From Mnemiopsis leidyi (taxonomy: Eukaryota > Ctenophora > Tentaculata > Lobata > Bolinopsidae), in assembly GCA_000226015.1 (NCBI GenBank), contig JH152799.1, forward strand, positions 142,934 through 170,539: DNA of 27,606 nucleotides, written 5' to 3'. The first letter of the stretch is position 1. Each line of letters starts with the position of its first letter. The position numbers were made by a program, and so were the translations under genes. Below are positions 1-11,300 of the stretch, piece by piece. The notes under the pieces are model-generated. The model saw only the letters and a program-made list of their open reading frames with translations. It ran no database searches and was not told where the DNA came from.

Positions 1-1488
1 ATGACAGTGTTATACTATTGAATATTGCAGAACAGTGTCTGATTTGTTACAGATAAGATGCTTACATACAACATCAAAAGTGCTGGACTCTTACAGGTGG
101 TATCCTGTTGCACATACTAGTTCCTTATATATATTAAATTATGTTCATATTCCTATGTATAATTGTGTTACGAAATTTTATTAATTCATAGTCCTATTCA
201 TGACGAAAATTTCAAAGAATGCTCTCTTTTGAGTTCGAATAACTTAAGGAATGGACTTCCTTATAGATATCGGTTTAATGCAGGAACATATTTTTGGACT
301 GGGATCACAAATTTAGCCAATCAGAAGCACTGTCAAAATTTTCGACGACTTCCTCAAAAATACCTTTTTCTATAATCTCACATTGATAAATCGGCTAGCA
401 CATCACTGCAGTTTCTTCGGAAGCACGTTTTGCAAACTTTCCACTCTTGTCTTTTTTGTTTATATAATTTTTTCCTCTGCTCTAGTTTTAACATCTTGGG
501 TGCCTGGTTTTAGTATTATGAAGGATCTGAATTCTTTATTGTATTGTAACCTAATCAACCAACGTAAATTATTACCATGAATGGGCAATGGGAACAAGCC
601 CTATTTAACTGCCCTAAGCGTTTTTGTACCCCTATTTTTAACTATTTGTTTTTAGCTGTATTTTACCAATGATGCTTCCTTGGCGAATTTTTCACCCCCT
701 TGCCCAAGCTTTCCCATAAAAACAGAGGCGGCTGATATGTGATAGGATAGCATCCAACTGTTCATAAGCAACCTCGAAATCAGATTACAAATCGAGCATT
801 AATCATTGTGGGTTTGGAATATAGCTTCAAATTTTACTGGTAGATTTCAATGGGGTTGGCAGCTAGTGAATTTGACGTTTTATGTGTAATTACAGGCAGG
901 ATAGGAACATTAATGTACCCGTCATGACACAGTGATGTCAACGGAATTTAAAATGCTGCAGTGTCAAGTGCCTAGGCAGGCCAACTCTGAAATTTGGCAT
1001 TCTTGTTCTTATCCAGACGCTACAAGTTAAATGAGTTTGATGAAGTTCTGAGGCAGTTTGTGCGTGCTACAAACATGCAAAGTCTGCATGTGCTAAAAAG
1101 TGTCAAATGTTTTTTAAAAACTTTGAAGTGCTGTAACTTTATTTCCTTTTGTCGATTTGACTTCAAATTATCAGGTTACCTTGGTGGGTTCAAGAATATG
1201 TGCCAGCAGAAAAACATGAGATTTTACATGAAAGATGCGGCATGCAGGTGCCTTCAAAGTTTTGAACAGTCAAATTGTAAAGGCAGATTCCACATAACGA
1301 CGTTTAGATCAATTATCTAAAGTTTGAATGACAGCAAACTTGCCATCTAGCAATGCATGTTTTGCCAAAATTTGCACCACAAACACTGATATTTTCAGTC
1401 TGATGAAATGCCTTTTAAACCACCAATATTATCATTCAAATGCCTTCTGGTGAATTCAAGACCCCCTAAAATTACCGGCCGGCGCCAG
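1..1488. other. upstream flank without a supported gene
   Basis: AT-rich sequence on both strands. The longest open stretches (about 163-375, 383-580 and 994-1320) are short, lack a convincing ATG context, and their translations resemble no family I know. I see no clear promoter motif cluster here. It could hold a non-coding 5' exon of talin, but no sequence feature shows that. Confidence 0.5.
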
Positions 1489-1700
1489 GGGTTGGTGGTG
1501 TAGTGGTATCCACTCTGACTTTCCATGCAGGAGATTTGCCAATCCTAGAGGAGTGCGCTAAGGGCATTTGCCTATGCAATCCTCTTCGGTCGATTCGGCC
1601 GAGTGACCGGGAAACCGTGATTGAGGGTTAAATGAGGAGGATCTCTGTTAAAAGATCTAGAATCTTTCAGGAGCCCTTTCTTATTAGAGCATTAGGCACA
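1489..1700 (+). repeat. tRNA-derived SINE-like repeat
   Basis: The head contains TGGTGTAGTGG (near 1494-1506), a good match to the Pol III box A of tRNA genes. About 35 bases later GATTTGCCAATCC (1532-1544) resembles a decayed box B. The segment looks like a tRNA whose acceptor and anticodon stems no longer pair well, followed by a non-tRNA body with short self-complementary stretches (the CGGTC and GACCG arms near 1589-1610, and AAAGATCTAGAATCTTT near 1652). That layout is typical of SINEs. No target-site duplication or A-tail was found, so the 3' limit is a guess. It could instead be a lone tRNA pseudogene. Confidence 0.45.
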
Positions 1701-2283
1701 AGTGCAATCAATGTGAAGGATAGTTGGTTTCATATTTACCAGGCTAGATGAAAAGATTATGTGCACTAATTCTGAGTCGGGTCTGGTCCAAATTCCTTTT
1801 TGATCTTGTGATTCTAATTAGAACCAGGATGATTTAATGATGAAGAAAAATTTAAATCTAAATTTCATTCTGATCCCTGGCCCCTGCACTTTGTCTGACT
1901 TTCTATCTGAAGGATAGTATGTTTTACAGATAGTTTAGGCTAGTTTAAATGCTAACTAGTGCAAAGCCTGATATTTCATATTGCTTTCAAAATGAAGCTT
2001 AATTTGTGAAAAAATATTATTCTAGTTCTAAATTACATTTTTTTAAGTTTTGCTTTAAAACTGACTATAAATTGAACATTATCTTTTTTCTATCTAGTAG
2101 TTGAGCTCTGGTGGCCTTACCCAGTTCCAATCATCGCTATCCACTGGCTTAACAATATCAATCTCAAAGTTCAAAATGGTTTTTATTCATCAAACAGTGC
2201 TTAGGTTACGGTTCTAGTTGGAAAACATTTTTAAGCTAAATTATAAAATTGACTCACAACACACCCCCTAGCAATGATATAGG
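1701..2283 (+). other. talin 5' proximal flank
   Basis: AT-rich DNA directly before the talin start codon. An in-frame TGA at 2275-2277 shows that the protein cannot extend upstream without splicing. CCCCCTAG ending at 2271 follows a pyrimidine-rich run and a possible branch site (TGACTCAC, near 2250), so the 5' UTR may be spliced here or a leader added. No TATA box was recognised near the start codon. Confidence 0.35.
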
Positions 2284-2346
2284 ATGTCCTCTTTCCTCTC
2301 CTTGCGTATTAAGATTGTCAAGAATGGGAACATCAAAACTATTCAG
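2284..2346 (+). CDS. TLN: talin exon 1: N-terminal strand of F0
   Basis: This 63-base exon starts with ATG and ends at CAG followed by the donor GTTAGT, in phase 0. It encodes MSSFLSLRIKIVKNGNIKT plus Ile-Gln. That matches the first beta strand of talin F0 (pattern M-x-x-LSL-+-I, then a turn, then KT-hydrophobic-Q) and joins in frame to the Phe-Lys at the start of exon 2, as in other talins (Q|F). It lies 4,898 bases before exon 2 and is too short to find by ORF length. Residues 1-21. Confidence 0.88.
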
Positions 2347-5300
2347 GTTAGTTAACATTTAGACTCGGTTTACTTTGCGAAATTATTAGGCTTTTATTTC
2401 CCTTAAACCTGGATGTTTATTGGGAGTTCTGAAAATATTTATATAAACAGTAAGCAGGTGTGTGGTTAATTAGTGTTTTACCATAGTCAAAGTCTTGGTG
2501 AAGGATTTCGTCGAGTAATCAAGTTGTAAAGTTTATATATAAACATATGTATATGATAGTCGTTTACAATCTAAGAGAGTTTTCCTAATTTCAATTATCA
2601 AGTTCTATCTGTTCTATAATCTATTGAACTGATATCTAATCGCTCAGCAGACAGTTTCTGTATGACTCGTATACTCATCAGTGTAGCAGCACTGATTTTA
2701 AGTCATCAACTAGCAGTCTGATTTGACTTGAACAATTCTTGTTCCGAGTTCTAAGTCTTTATTCATGCATAAAGCAAGATATTAGAACCTAGAGAGTAAA
2801 CTGATCCCCAATATTGGACCATGATTGCGTTACTTCCCTGATCAACTTCTCGTGAAACTTAAGCAGCATGTTGATTGTTTTTCAGGCAATTAAAACTTCA
2901 GGTTTCTGCATTTTTAATTATGGATAATGCTATATGCATTATTATTTATTTCACATAGATCACTGTTTTAGCAACCATGAGCCTTAATTTACTGCACCTA
3001 TTCTTCTCTCATCTATATCGCCCAAGTTATACTTCTAAATCACTCTTTTTTAACACCCGAAGTTGAACACAAGGCTCTGAACATTATTTATTTCATGTGA
3101 CATTTCTCTTGAAGCATAAAAAATTTGTCTAATTTTATCAGTTTATGTCGCACTGATACATAACATTACATTGCACAAATGATGTGCAGGTAGTGCAATG
3201 TAAAAGCACGTTTTTGTGAAGCGCTAAGCGCCTGCCGGCGTCACATGACAAGCCTGAACCAATCAGAGCGCACTGCTACAGCCTAACTAATTTATGTAAA
3301 CCTGTGTAGCTTAGGCAGGGAGCTCAGTAAAGTTAATTGAGGATGTCCTAGGTTTGGGCAGGTGAATGTCACGTTGATCTAACCCGAGCTTCCTATTGGC
3401 TGTTGCCCCATCACGTGACCTTGACACGGTCTGCTATTGGCCCTCTTCCGTGTATATTCATTATCACAGTTTGTCGTCAGGCCACGCTTCTTTAACATGT
3501 TTTTGAAGACATATCATGCAGTGTGAAACAAACCATGACGTGGTGACGTCACGGGAATTACCAATTATTATCGAGAAGTACCGTGCAAGTCCCGCCTCAC
3601 TTCCCGGTTACTGTAGACAGGACTTAAATGACTGAGGTGGAGTACAAAGTGTGACACAAAGACACGCCTCCTGCACTGCAGCCTGGTTAATTGTTCTAGG
3701 TCGGTCATGTTCCACGTGACATGTCACATGACCCTCCCTTAGGGTTCTGTCTCTAACAGACAACTGTCAAGCTGAACTGTCTCTCTCTCTGAGTGACGAT
3801 ATTCAACCTGTCATGATCTTTTGATTATCGTTCGGTGATCATCTGTTAGGTTATTGACATGTTCCGGGTAAGCTATGGCGGTTATCGCCTGACCGGTTGT
3901 TGAGCTGCTTCTCTTTGTCGCTGTACAGCTTCACGGTTCCTATTTCCTGCACTCTTACCGGTTGCAGAAAGTGTTACCTTAAAGTATTGCACACAGACTG
4001 GGCAGGGAATCGTGTATTTTAGCACGTATATCGCTGTACACTACATCCTTGTAACGTACAGTAAAATATGTTTGATGTCAAATTTCAACAGTTCTGCTTG
4101 GAGGAAACACGTGAAATGTGGATAGACTGAAGTTTATGTGATCTCAGAGATACTGATAGTCTCCACACATCACCAGACTGAGCTTCCTTGGGAAACGTGA
4201 CGTAGATCAGGCATGAAGTCGACACCTTCTTTCCATCTCCCTACAATCAGTGTTTCGGGAATCAGCGAAAAGCTCAGGCAGTCGTTAAAGTTCTCGAGTC
4301 GTCGACCAATCAGAGCAGCTGATTTGGTTACGTGGCGAGTCACGAGCCAATGAGCTGGGAGATGGGAGATCACGTGACGAGGAGTGTACACTATCACTAC
4401 TCCCTCCTGTCAACACTACACACACTGCTCAGTGTCACTGTCTATTTATAGCACTCAGCTCCTTACAGCAGCCTCCCCATTGCTCCTCTTCTTCATCTTC
4501 AGCTTGGACTACTTAATAAAAAGGAACACTGATAGTAATTTAGTCTTACTCCACCCAAAAAACGATCCACGTGTTCCAATTATGCCGTCATCTCTTAATC
4601 TATGTAAAATATCAAACTGCACAAGTAATATTTTTATGCAGCCGAAGAGCAAGCTTAGCTAGCGCTAGGTGCGATGCTGTGCAATCCTTTTCCAAGATAA
4701 GAACAGTTTAGATATGTAATTGGATAATGGGACTGTGTTGATCGTGTGAGGTGTTAATAACATATTGCTGCTCTAACTATTAATAACTAACGATAGTTCA
4801 TGAGCTGTAACTTTAGTCAACGGTAAGACATCTAAAAATCGTTATTCATGTGCGATAAGCAGGAACACAGTTTCCTTATCGCTTAGTCTTGGTGAACGAG
4901 GTGCATTTAAGAAGGCCGTCGTCGAAAGTGTAAATATTGGCCGAGAACGGAAAACGGCTTCGCATTTGACTATTCCGGTAAAAATATTTCTATTTGATTC
5001 TAGATCACTTTCCTTATTTCTTTTGCCATGGCTCTCTGTTTCTCAACCTTCTGACCTGGTTATTGCAACGTATTATAGTAATAGTCAGATCAGAGAACAC
5101 ACCTGGAACTAGAAAACAAGTGTGTGAACACAACATCTCATTGTCAAACTGCTAAACTAACACTTATCTATTTAACACTTATTTAACCGACACTTCATTG
5201 TCGGCTGACTGACACTGTTTCTGTAAATTAGATCATTTTCTCACACTTCCTAAATGCTGCACTTCAAATTCTACCGATTAAAGTTTCCAAGAAGTTCAAG

Positions 5301-8300
5301 AAAAGTTAAATTTGTATAAAGAAGTTACTGTAAGTAAATTAAGGAAGAAAAGTATAGTTACTGTAAAGAAATTGAGTAAGAAAAGTAAAGTTATTGTAAA
5401 GAAATTAAGTAAGAAAAGTAGAGTTACTGTAAGGAAATTAAGTAAGAAAAGTAAAGTTTCTGTTAAGAAATTAAATAAGAAATGCAAAGTTATTTCAAAG
5501 AAGGTACTGTAAAATATCAAGTATAAAAAGTATAGTTACTATAAAGAAGTTACTGTAGAGAAATAATCTAAGAAAAGTAAAGTTACTGTCTGATACTTGT
5601 TTAGAACTCCCTGGTACTTGAATACAAGTATCTGACTAAGTTTGTAGGTCTTCTTTCTGTCGGAGAAAGTCGTGTCTTTTACTCGAACATATTGGAGGGT
5701 ATGTTAAAAGTTAGCCTATTGACTTAAACAAGTAGGCAGGTTAAGTTTGACGCTCAACTTGAAATATGAGGGTATATACTTGAAGCAATCTTCTGATTGG
5801 ACGACTGAAAGTTTCTACTCGAAATTTATCGTTCAATTCACATATTGTAAATTAGGATCTTTCTAAACAGTCATCTCTTCTATCGACTCAATAAATACAC
5901 ATGTTTATCAGCTTTCATTGAGTCAACACTCAACTACTAAGTAAGATCATACTCAAGTTAACGCTAGAAGTTTACCGACACTACAAAGTTGTGATCAGTG
6001 ACACCTCACAACTATTCCGAGAATAATATCCAGTCCGATCCGCACAATAACACGAGATGCTCGCATCTACATTCAAATATGTCGCTCCTTACATCACCTT
6101 GCTGATATGTTTATTTTAAACTTCACAGCGTCTCAAATCGAGACTTAAACACTGATCTATAACTACTTGAGAACATGAGCTCAACACGAATTGACTACGC
6201 TATAACTGATTATAAGCCGTATTGTATGTTACATTTAGTGTATATTACTGTAGTGTATGTTATATGTAAGATACTATACAAGCTCCAGCTCTCTGTACGT
6301 GGGTATACAACACGTATGTGTGTGTGTGTGTGTGTGTGATTGAGAGTGTTAGACGTAAGTGACAAGTGTTACAATGCTGACTGATCAGCACTTCGTTAAG
6401 TCACACCTCCCCCTCCTTGTACGGTTACAGCAGTGTCACACATTATCTAGTGTAACAAGCCATACAGTGTACACGGCTGTAAAGTCACAGCGTGGAGCAG
6501 TTACACTACGTTACACACACACGAGGATGTCACACAAGTGCAGCCCAGACACGGAGCTGTGTGACAGTTAAGTAGCAAAAATAGGTGACATTAACTGTCT
6601 TATGTTTACACCGTGCCCACGTGAAATGTTTAGGTTTTCAGAGTTTAATACACGCAGGCTGGTAGTTGTGTGAAGTTTTAAAATTTACTCCTGTTCTCAC
6701 TTATTGACTGAACTGGCTGGTGTTATTTTCCGTGTGTAGCTAGGTTGTACATATTCCAGGTGGCCAATTTAATATTCTGCCGTAATTCTCGTTGAAAATA
6801 TCAAATTTGAGAAATTAGCCGCTAAAACTTAACGAAGAGTAAATATTTTACACCAATGTACATATACGTACTAGTTGTGCTATTTATGGAACGTTTCCAA
6901 ATATTTTAGCGCGTAATTAGTGAATAGTCATTATACATTAAAATATGCGAACCTCACAGCAATGATATTATGTGTCCCTCCATGAAGTACCTTATATGGT
7001 CCGAATTCTCCACATGTCCGACGATGTGAGACTTCACAGTTCACACTTGATTATTTACTAATGTTATGTTACTCTATATGACGAAATACAAGTTGAGCGG
7101 CGGTCCGTTTTAAACATTCCATGATGTTTTTACTGCCACTCTTGAGCCAAGTATGAAATATGTGGATATAACGGCCTGGATGGACCATTAATATGTATAA
7201 TGATATTAGCATAATATCAAAATATAACTAATCGTGTGTTTCAGTTTAAGTACAACACGTTGGTGAGCGAGGCATGTCAGATAATACGCGATAGAGAACC
7301 GGGAGCAGATACTGGAGACAGTAAGTCAATTATCTAATAGCTTTTTAATGAGATAATTACACCAACATCTCGCAACTAATTAGATTCCTGGAGCAGATGG
7401 TGAAGACTCCATTGTCTGAAAGTGGTATATCGCGTTTAATGTGTTCAGTTGGCGGCGGCGTTACTGGATTGTGTTTCAATTTCCACACTCTACGCTTCAG
7501 GAATGTGTGTGTGTGTAGGTGATGAAGTTTACGTTACGTTGATAATTGGCTAATGACTGGTTCACTTTTCAGTCACTGAGTATGGACTGTTCAAGCCAGA
7601 CGAGGACGCTAAGAAGGGAACATGGTTGGATCCAAGACGTACTTTGGAATATTACCTTTTTAGGGCAGGGGTAGGTAACTACGTAATCTATTGCTTTATA
7701 TGACATTACATCACCCCGCTCCGATTATATTAGATGAATCACTCCTTAAGTATTTAATGTTAACAAACATCTTGTTATTCCACACCGACCAATCAACATG
7801 AAGTTGGTCCTGGAATTTAAAAATATGTAGAATGTTGCACACAAAATCACAACTCACCTTGCACTGTGCGATGGCAAGTAGCCTGTAGCTATTTCATCTT
7901 GGAAACATGTTACATGTAGCACTTTCCTGGGAATTTTCATTCCTTCGTCCACCCTCAATCTGGTCAGCCGAGTGGCTGCGCGCGGACGCGCGTTTTTGGA
8001 ATGCTTTAAGTTGTTGGCTTTGTCGCGTTGCGATTAAAGCTTGCTATCCTTAGCATTCACCTCAACTTTCTGAAATTTCATTCGTTAACTGTCTTATTGC
8101 AGGCTCGTCGTTAATTTGCTAATTTAGAAATTAATAATGGATGCAGCTAGCAGCTGCTAAACATCATGCTTTACCATCTAAATACTCCCTGCATTATTCC
8201 CCGGAACATTATTCAAATTTAGAATCTCCATCATACCGAACCTATCCAGTAATGATGTAAGTTTACTTGGCGCCTATCGACAGTCCTATACATCAACGCC

Positions 8301-11300
8301 CTTACAACGTAGTATGTGACCTAATGCGCTGTATCACACTTCATATTTAAACAGGATCAGCTGGAATACAGAAAGAAGATACGACCGCTGAGAGTTAAGA
8401 TGTTGGACGACTCTATTAAGACTATTTTAATAGACGACAGTCACAACGTCAAGGAAGTCATTAAGGCGATCTGCGAGAGGATTGGTATCAACAATCCTGA
8501 TGAGTTTTCTCTAGTTGTGGAGAACCTGCAGGCTGATGATCCCAAGAATGCAACACTTCGTAAGGTGAGAAACAGGAATGTCAGGTGAACTTTACTCAAC
8601 GTTAGATTTCACCTTTGATGTGGTCATGTCAGATTGGAAATCTAATTATCGCGAGTTTGAGAAGGTTTGTAGAAGCAGTGCTTGTGATGACACTGATTGT
8701 TACTGGTGTAACGCATTACAAAACCTACTAAACTTCGTGTTTTAGGACAAAACAAGCGGCTTGCAAGAGCGTGATAGAAAGAAGATGGAAACTTTGCGTA
8801 AGAAATTGCACACTGACGATGATATATTGTGGTTAAACCACGAGAAGAGTTTGCGTGAACAAGGTGTACCTGACGATCAGATGCTTCTTCTGAGGAAGAA
8901 ACTGTTCTTCTCCGACATTAACGTTGACAGAAACGATCCCGTTCAGCTTAATCTTATGTACATACAGGTATACTCACCCTTACAATTAGCAGGTGCTTAA
9001 ACCGCTTTCTATAACCATCAAGAAATACATAATTGTTGTCACAGATTTTATCTTGGAGACTGAATTTTGAACTGGATCTTTATGACAAGACATGTCAGAA
9101 ACTTACCTTTACAGGATAACACATGTGTTTTGAACGGAACACACAAAGTCTCCCAAGACGACGCCGTCACATTAGCAGCTATCAGAGTTCAGATCCAGTT
9201 TGGCAACCACGATGAGAACAAGCACAAGAAAGGTTTCCTGGAACTGAAGGATCTATTGCCGTCTGAGTACCGCAAGGTACCCGGCATGGAGAAGAAAATC
9301 TTTGCGGAACATCGGAAACTTATCGGTATGACTGAGCTCAACGGCAAGTTGAGGTACATCAAGTACTGCAGGGAACTGAAAACATATGGTGTGACATTCT
9401 TCCTCGTCAAAGAGAAGATGAAAGGTAACTTTAATCTATAAAATTTGCATTTAAATTCGTCTGCAACGACTCTTATCAGCTCTCTATCTTTGAACCAAGT
9501 CTACAAAATTCTAGAATTACCAGCATTTGAGTTTTACAACTTCACAACTCCTCGTCAACGTGGACCTTACCAGGAAAGAACAAACTGGTTCCCCGTTTGT
9601 TGGGTATTACAAAGGAGAAGGTAATGAGAGTAGACGAGAAAACTAAGGAGGTCATACAGGAGTGGCAGCTGACCACGGTTAGAAGATGGGCCGCCTCTCC
9701 CAACAGCTTTACTCTCGATTTCGGAGACTATTCTGAGAGTTACTACTCTGTTCAAACTCAGGTAGATAATTTCTTTAGTGCTCTGGAATTCTCAATATCA
9801 ATATTTGAGACTTTTAAGTTTAATTAATTCTTAATTACTGTCCTTAAAACTTATCAGATGCGGCCGATTAGTAACTCTACCTACCACCACAGGAAGGAGA
9901 GAAGATATCGCAGCTGATATCCCAGTACATCGATCTTATCATGAAGAATAAGACTGGTGGGGACAGGAGGCTCAGCGAAACTGATGAGGAGGCCACCGTG
10001 ATCGAGGACCAAGTCAGACCTGGTATGTCTTCATTTGTTTTTGGATCCGACTTTTTGTTCTTGGATGAAAGTCAGATATCGAAGCATGCTAGATATCCAG
10101 ATATGCTAGATATCGGTGTAGTAACGAGAGCGAGATCAACCGAAGGTCGCTGCTGAGTTTCGACAGAATTGCAGGGTTATTGCAACGTCCCACCTACAGG
10201 TAAAGCGATGACTCTACAAAACATCGGCGGAGACAAAGAGATGATCGATCAGGACAACATCGCCATGTCTGGTATCCTTCGTCCAGGGGATCCTGGGAAA
10301 CGCGGCGTGATTTCCACTACTGACGTGCCCGAACATCTTATCCAGCACGGTGGTATACACATTGCTCAATCTGCCCATATGGGTCAACCCCCTGATATAA
10401 CCTCAGCTGCAGGAAACCCACAGCAAGCTCATATCTCCAACATCATGTTAAGTATCGACGACATTGAGCGCGCCAAGAACGAGATGGCGTACCCTGCGGA
10501 CCTGCCGCCCCTGGACGACAACATGGCTAGTAAACAGTGGCGTGCGATGATGTTCGATACGAGCAAGCACAACATTCACAGCCATCTAGTGGCAAGTTCT
10601 ACTGCCGCTGCTGGCATCTACATCAACACTCCTCTTGCTAATGCAGATCCAAACTACCTCGCTATCGGTCAGTGCCTCCTTATCTACTATAAGCAACTAA
10701 AAATCGCCATGACCTAGCCTTATCCATATTTGTATGACCTTTAATTCGGTTTAAGGAGTGATTTTAATCGGTCCAACGAAATGTTTGTCATCGTGTGTAC
10801 ATGATTTTAATCCACTTTACAGGAACCAACGTGTCACAGTTAACTAGCAACATGACGGATGCCGCCAAGAATCTGCGAATGTTGATGACACTGCAACCTG
10901 ACGGTCCAGAAAAAGACAACCTTTTGGCAGCAGCCAACCGTCTGGCTGGAGCAACCCAGGATCTCCTGAACGCAGCTAAAGATGGCCGCGCTAACCGTGC
11001 AGCCCAACAGGCCGCCATCAATGCCATGGCGGATGCTCATAAAGCAGTGCTGGGATGTTTGGGCGATCCCGAGACTGAGTCTGATATGCAGATGAGGTTC
11101 CTGGATCAGGCCAGACTTGTTGCCCAGGCTGTTGGAAAACTTGTCAATGATTGTAAGGAGGTTGCTCGGTCTTGTTCTGATCCTGAGATGCAAGGACAGG
11201 TTCGTTCTAACATCAACTCAATACATATTTCAGCAGCATTTCTGATTAAAGTTTTAAAAGTGAATTAATTATAAATTATTTTGTCTCTTTTAAAGTTTTG

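Larger units (their letters stand above)
2347..7244 (+). other. talin intron 1
   Basis: A 4.9 kb intron with donor GTTAGT and acceptor GTGTTTCAG. It contains two promoter-like motif clusters, a 33-base minisatellite and a (TG)11 tract, each listed separately. Outside these, both strands are AT-rich with frequent stops, and the short open stretches (for example 6359-6571) show no recognisable protein. Long first introns commonly hold regulatory DNA; here the motif clusters support that reading. Confidence 0.7.

Noticed and set aside
994..1320. 108-codon open frame on + upstream of talin
   Set aside because: It begins at a TTG rather than ATG, is AT-rich like its surroundings, and resembles no family. 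It is probably a chance frame.
3880..3900. ATG-TTC-CGG followed by GTAAGC near 3860 as an alternative first exon
   Set aside because: It could join exon 2 in phase but would encode only three residues. The exon at 2284 matches the talin N-terminus much better.
4170..4662. Divergent short frames around 4384
   Set aside because: They overlap the promoter-like motifs, start or end within low-information sequence and show no protein similarity.
5312..5512. 66-codon Lys-rich frame (+) and its 74-codon Phe/Leu-rich mirror (-)
   Set aside because: Both arise from the 33-base tandem repeat, which is stop-free in these frames; no ATG context, splice link or known family supports a protein.
7961..8040. 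tRNA-like stretch (GGTCAGCCGAGTGGCTGCGC) in intron 3
   Set aside because: The start resembles the box A of Leu/Ser tRNAs and forms a D-arm-like hairpin, but no box B or cloverleaf follows.
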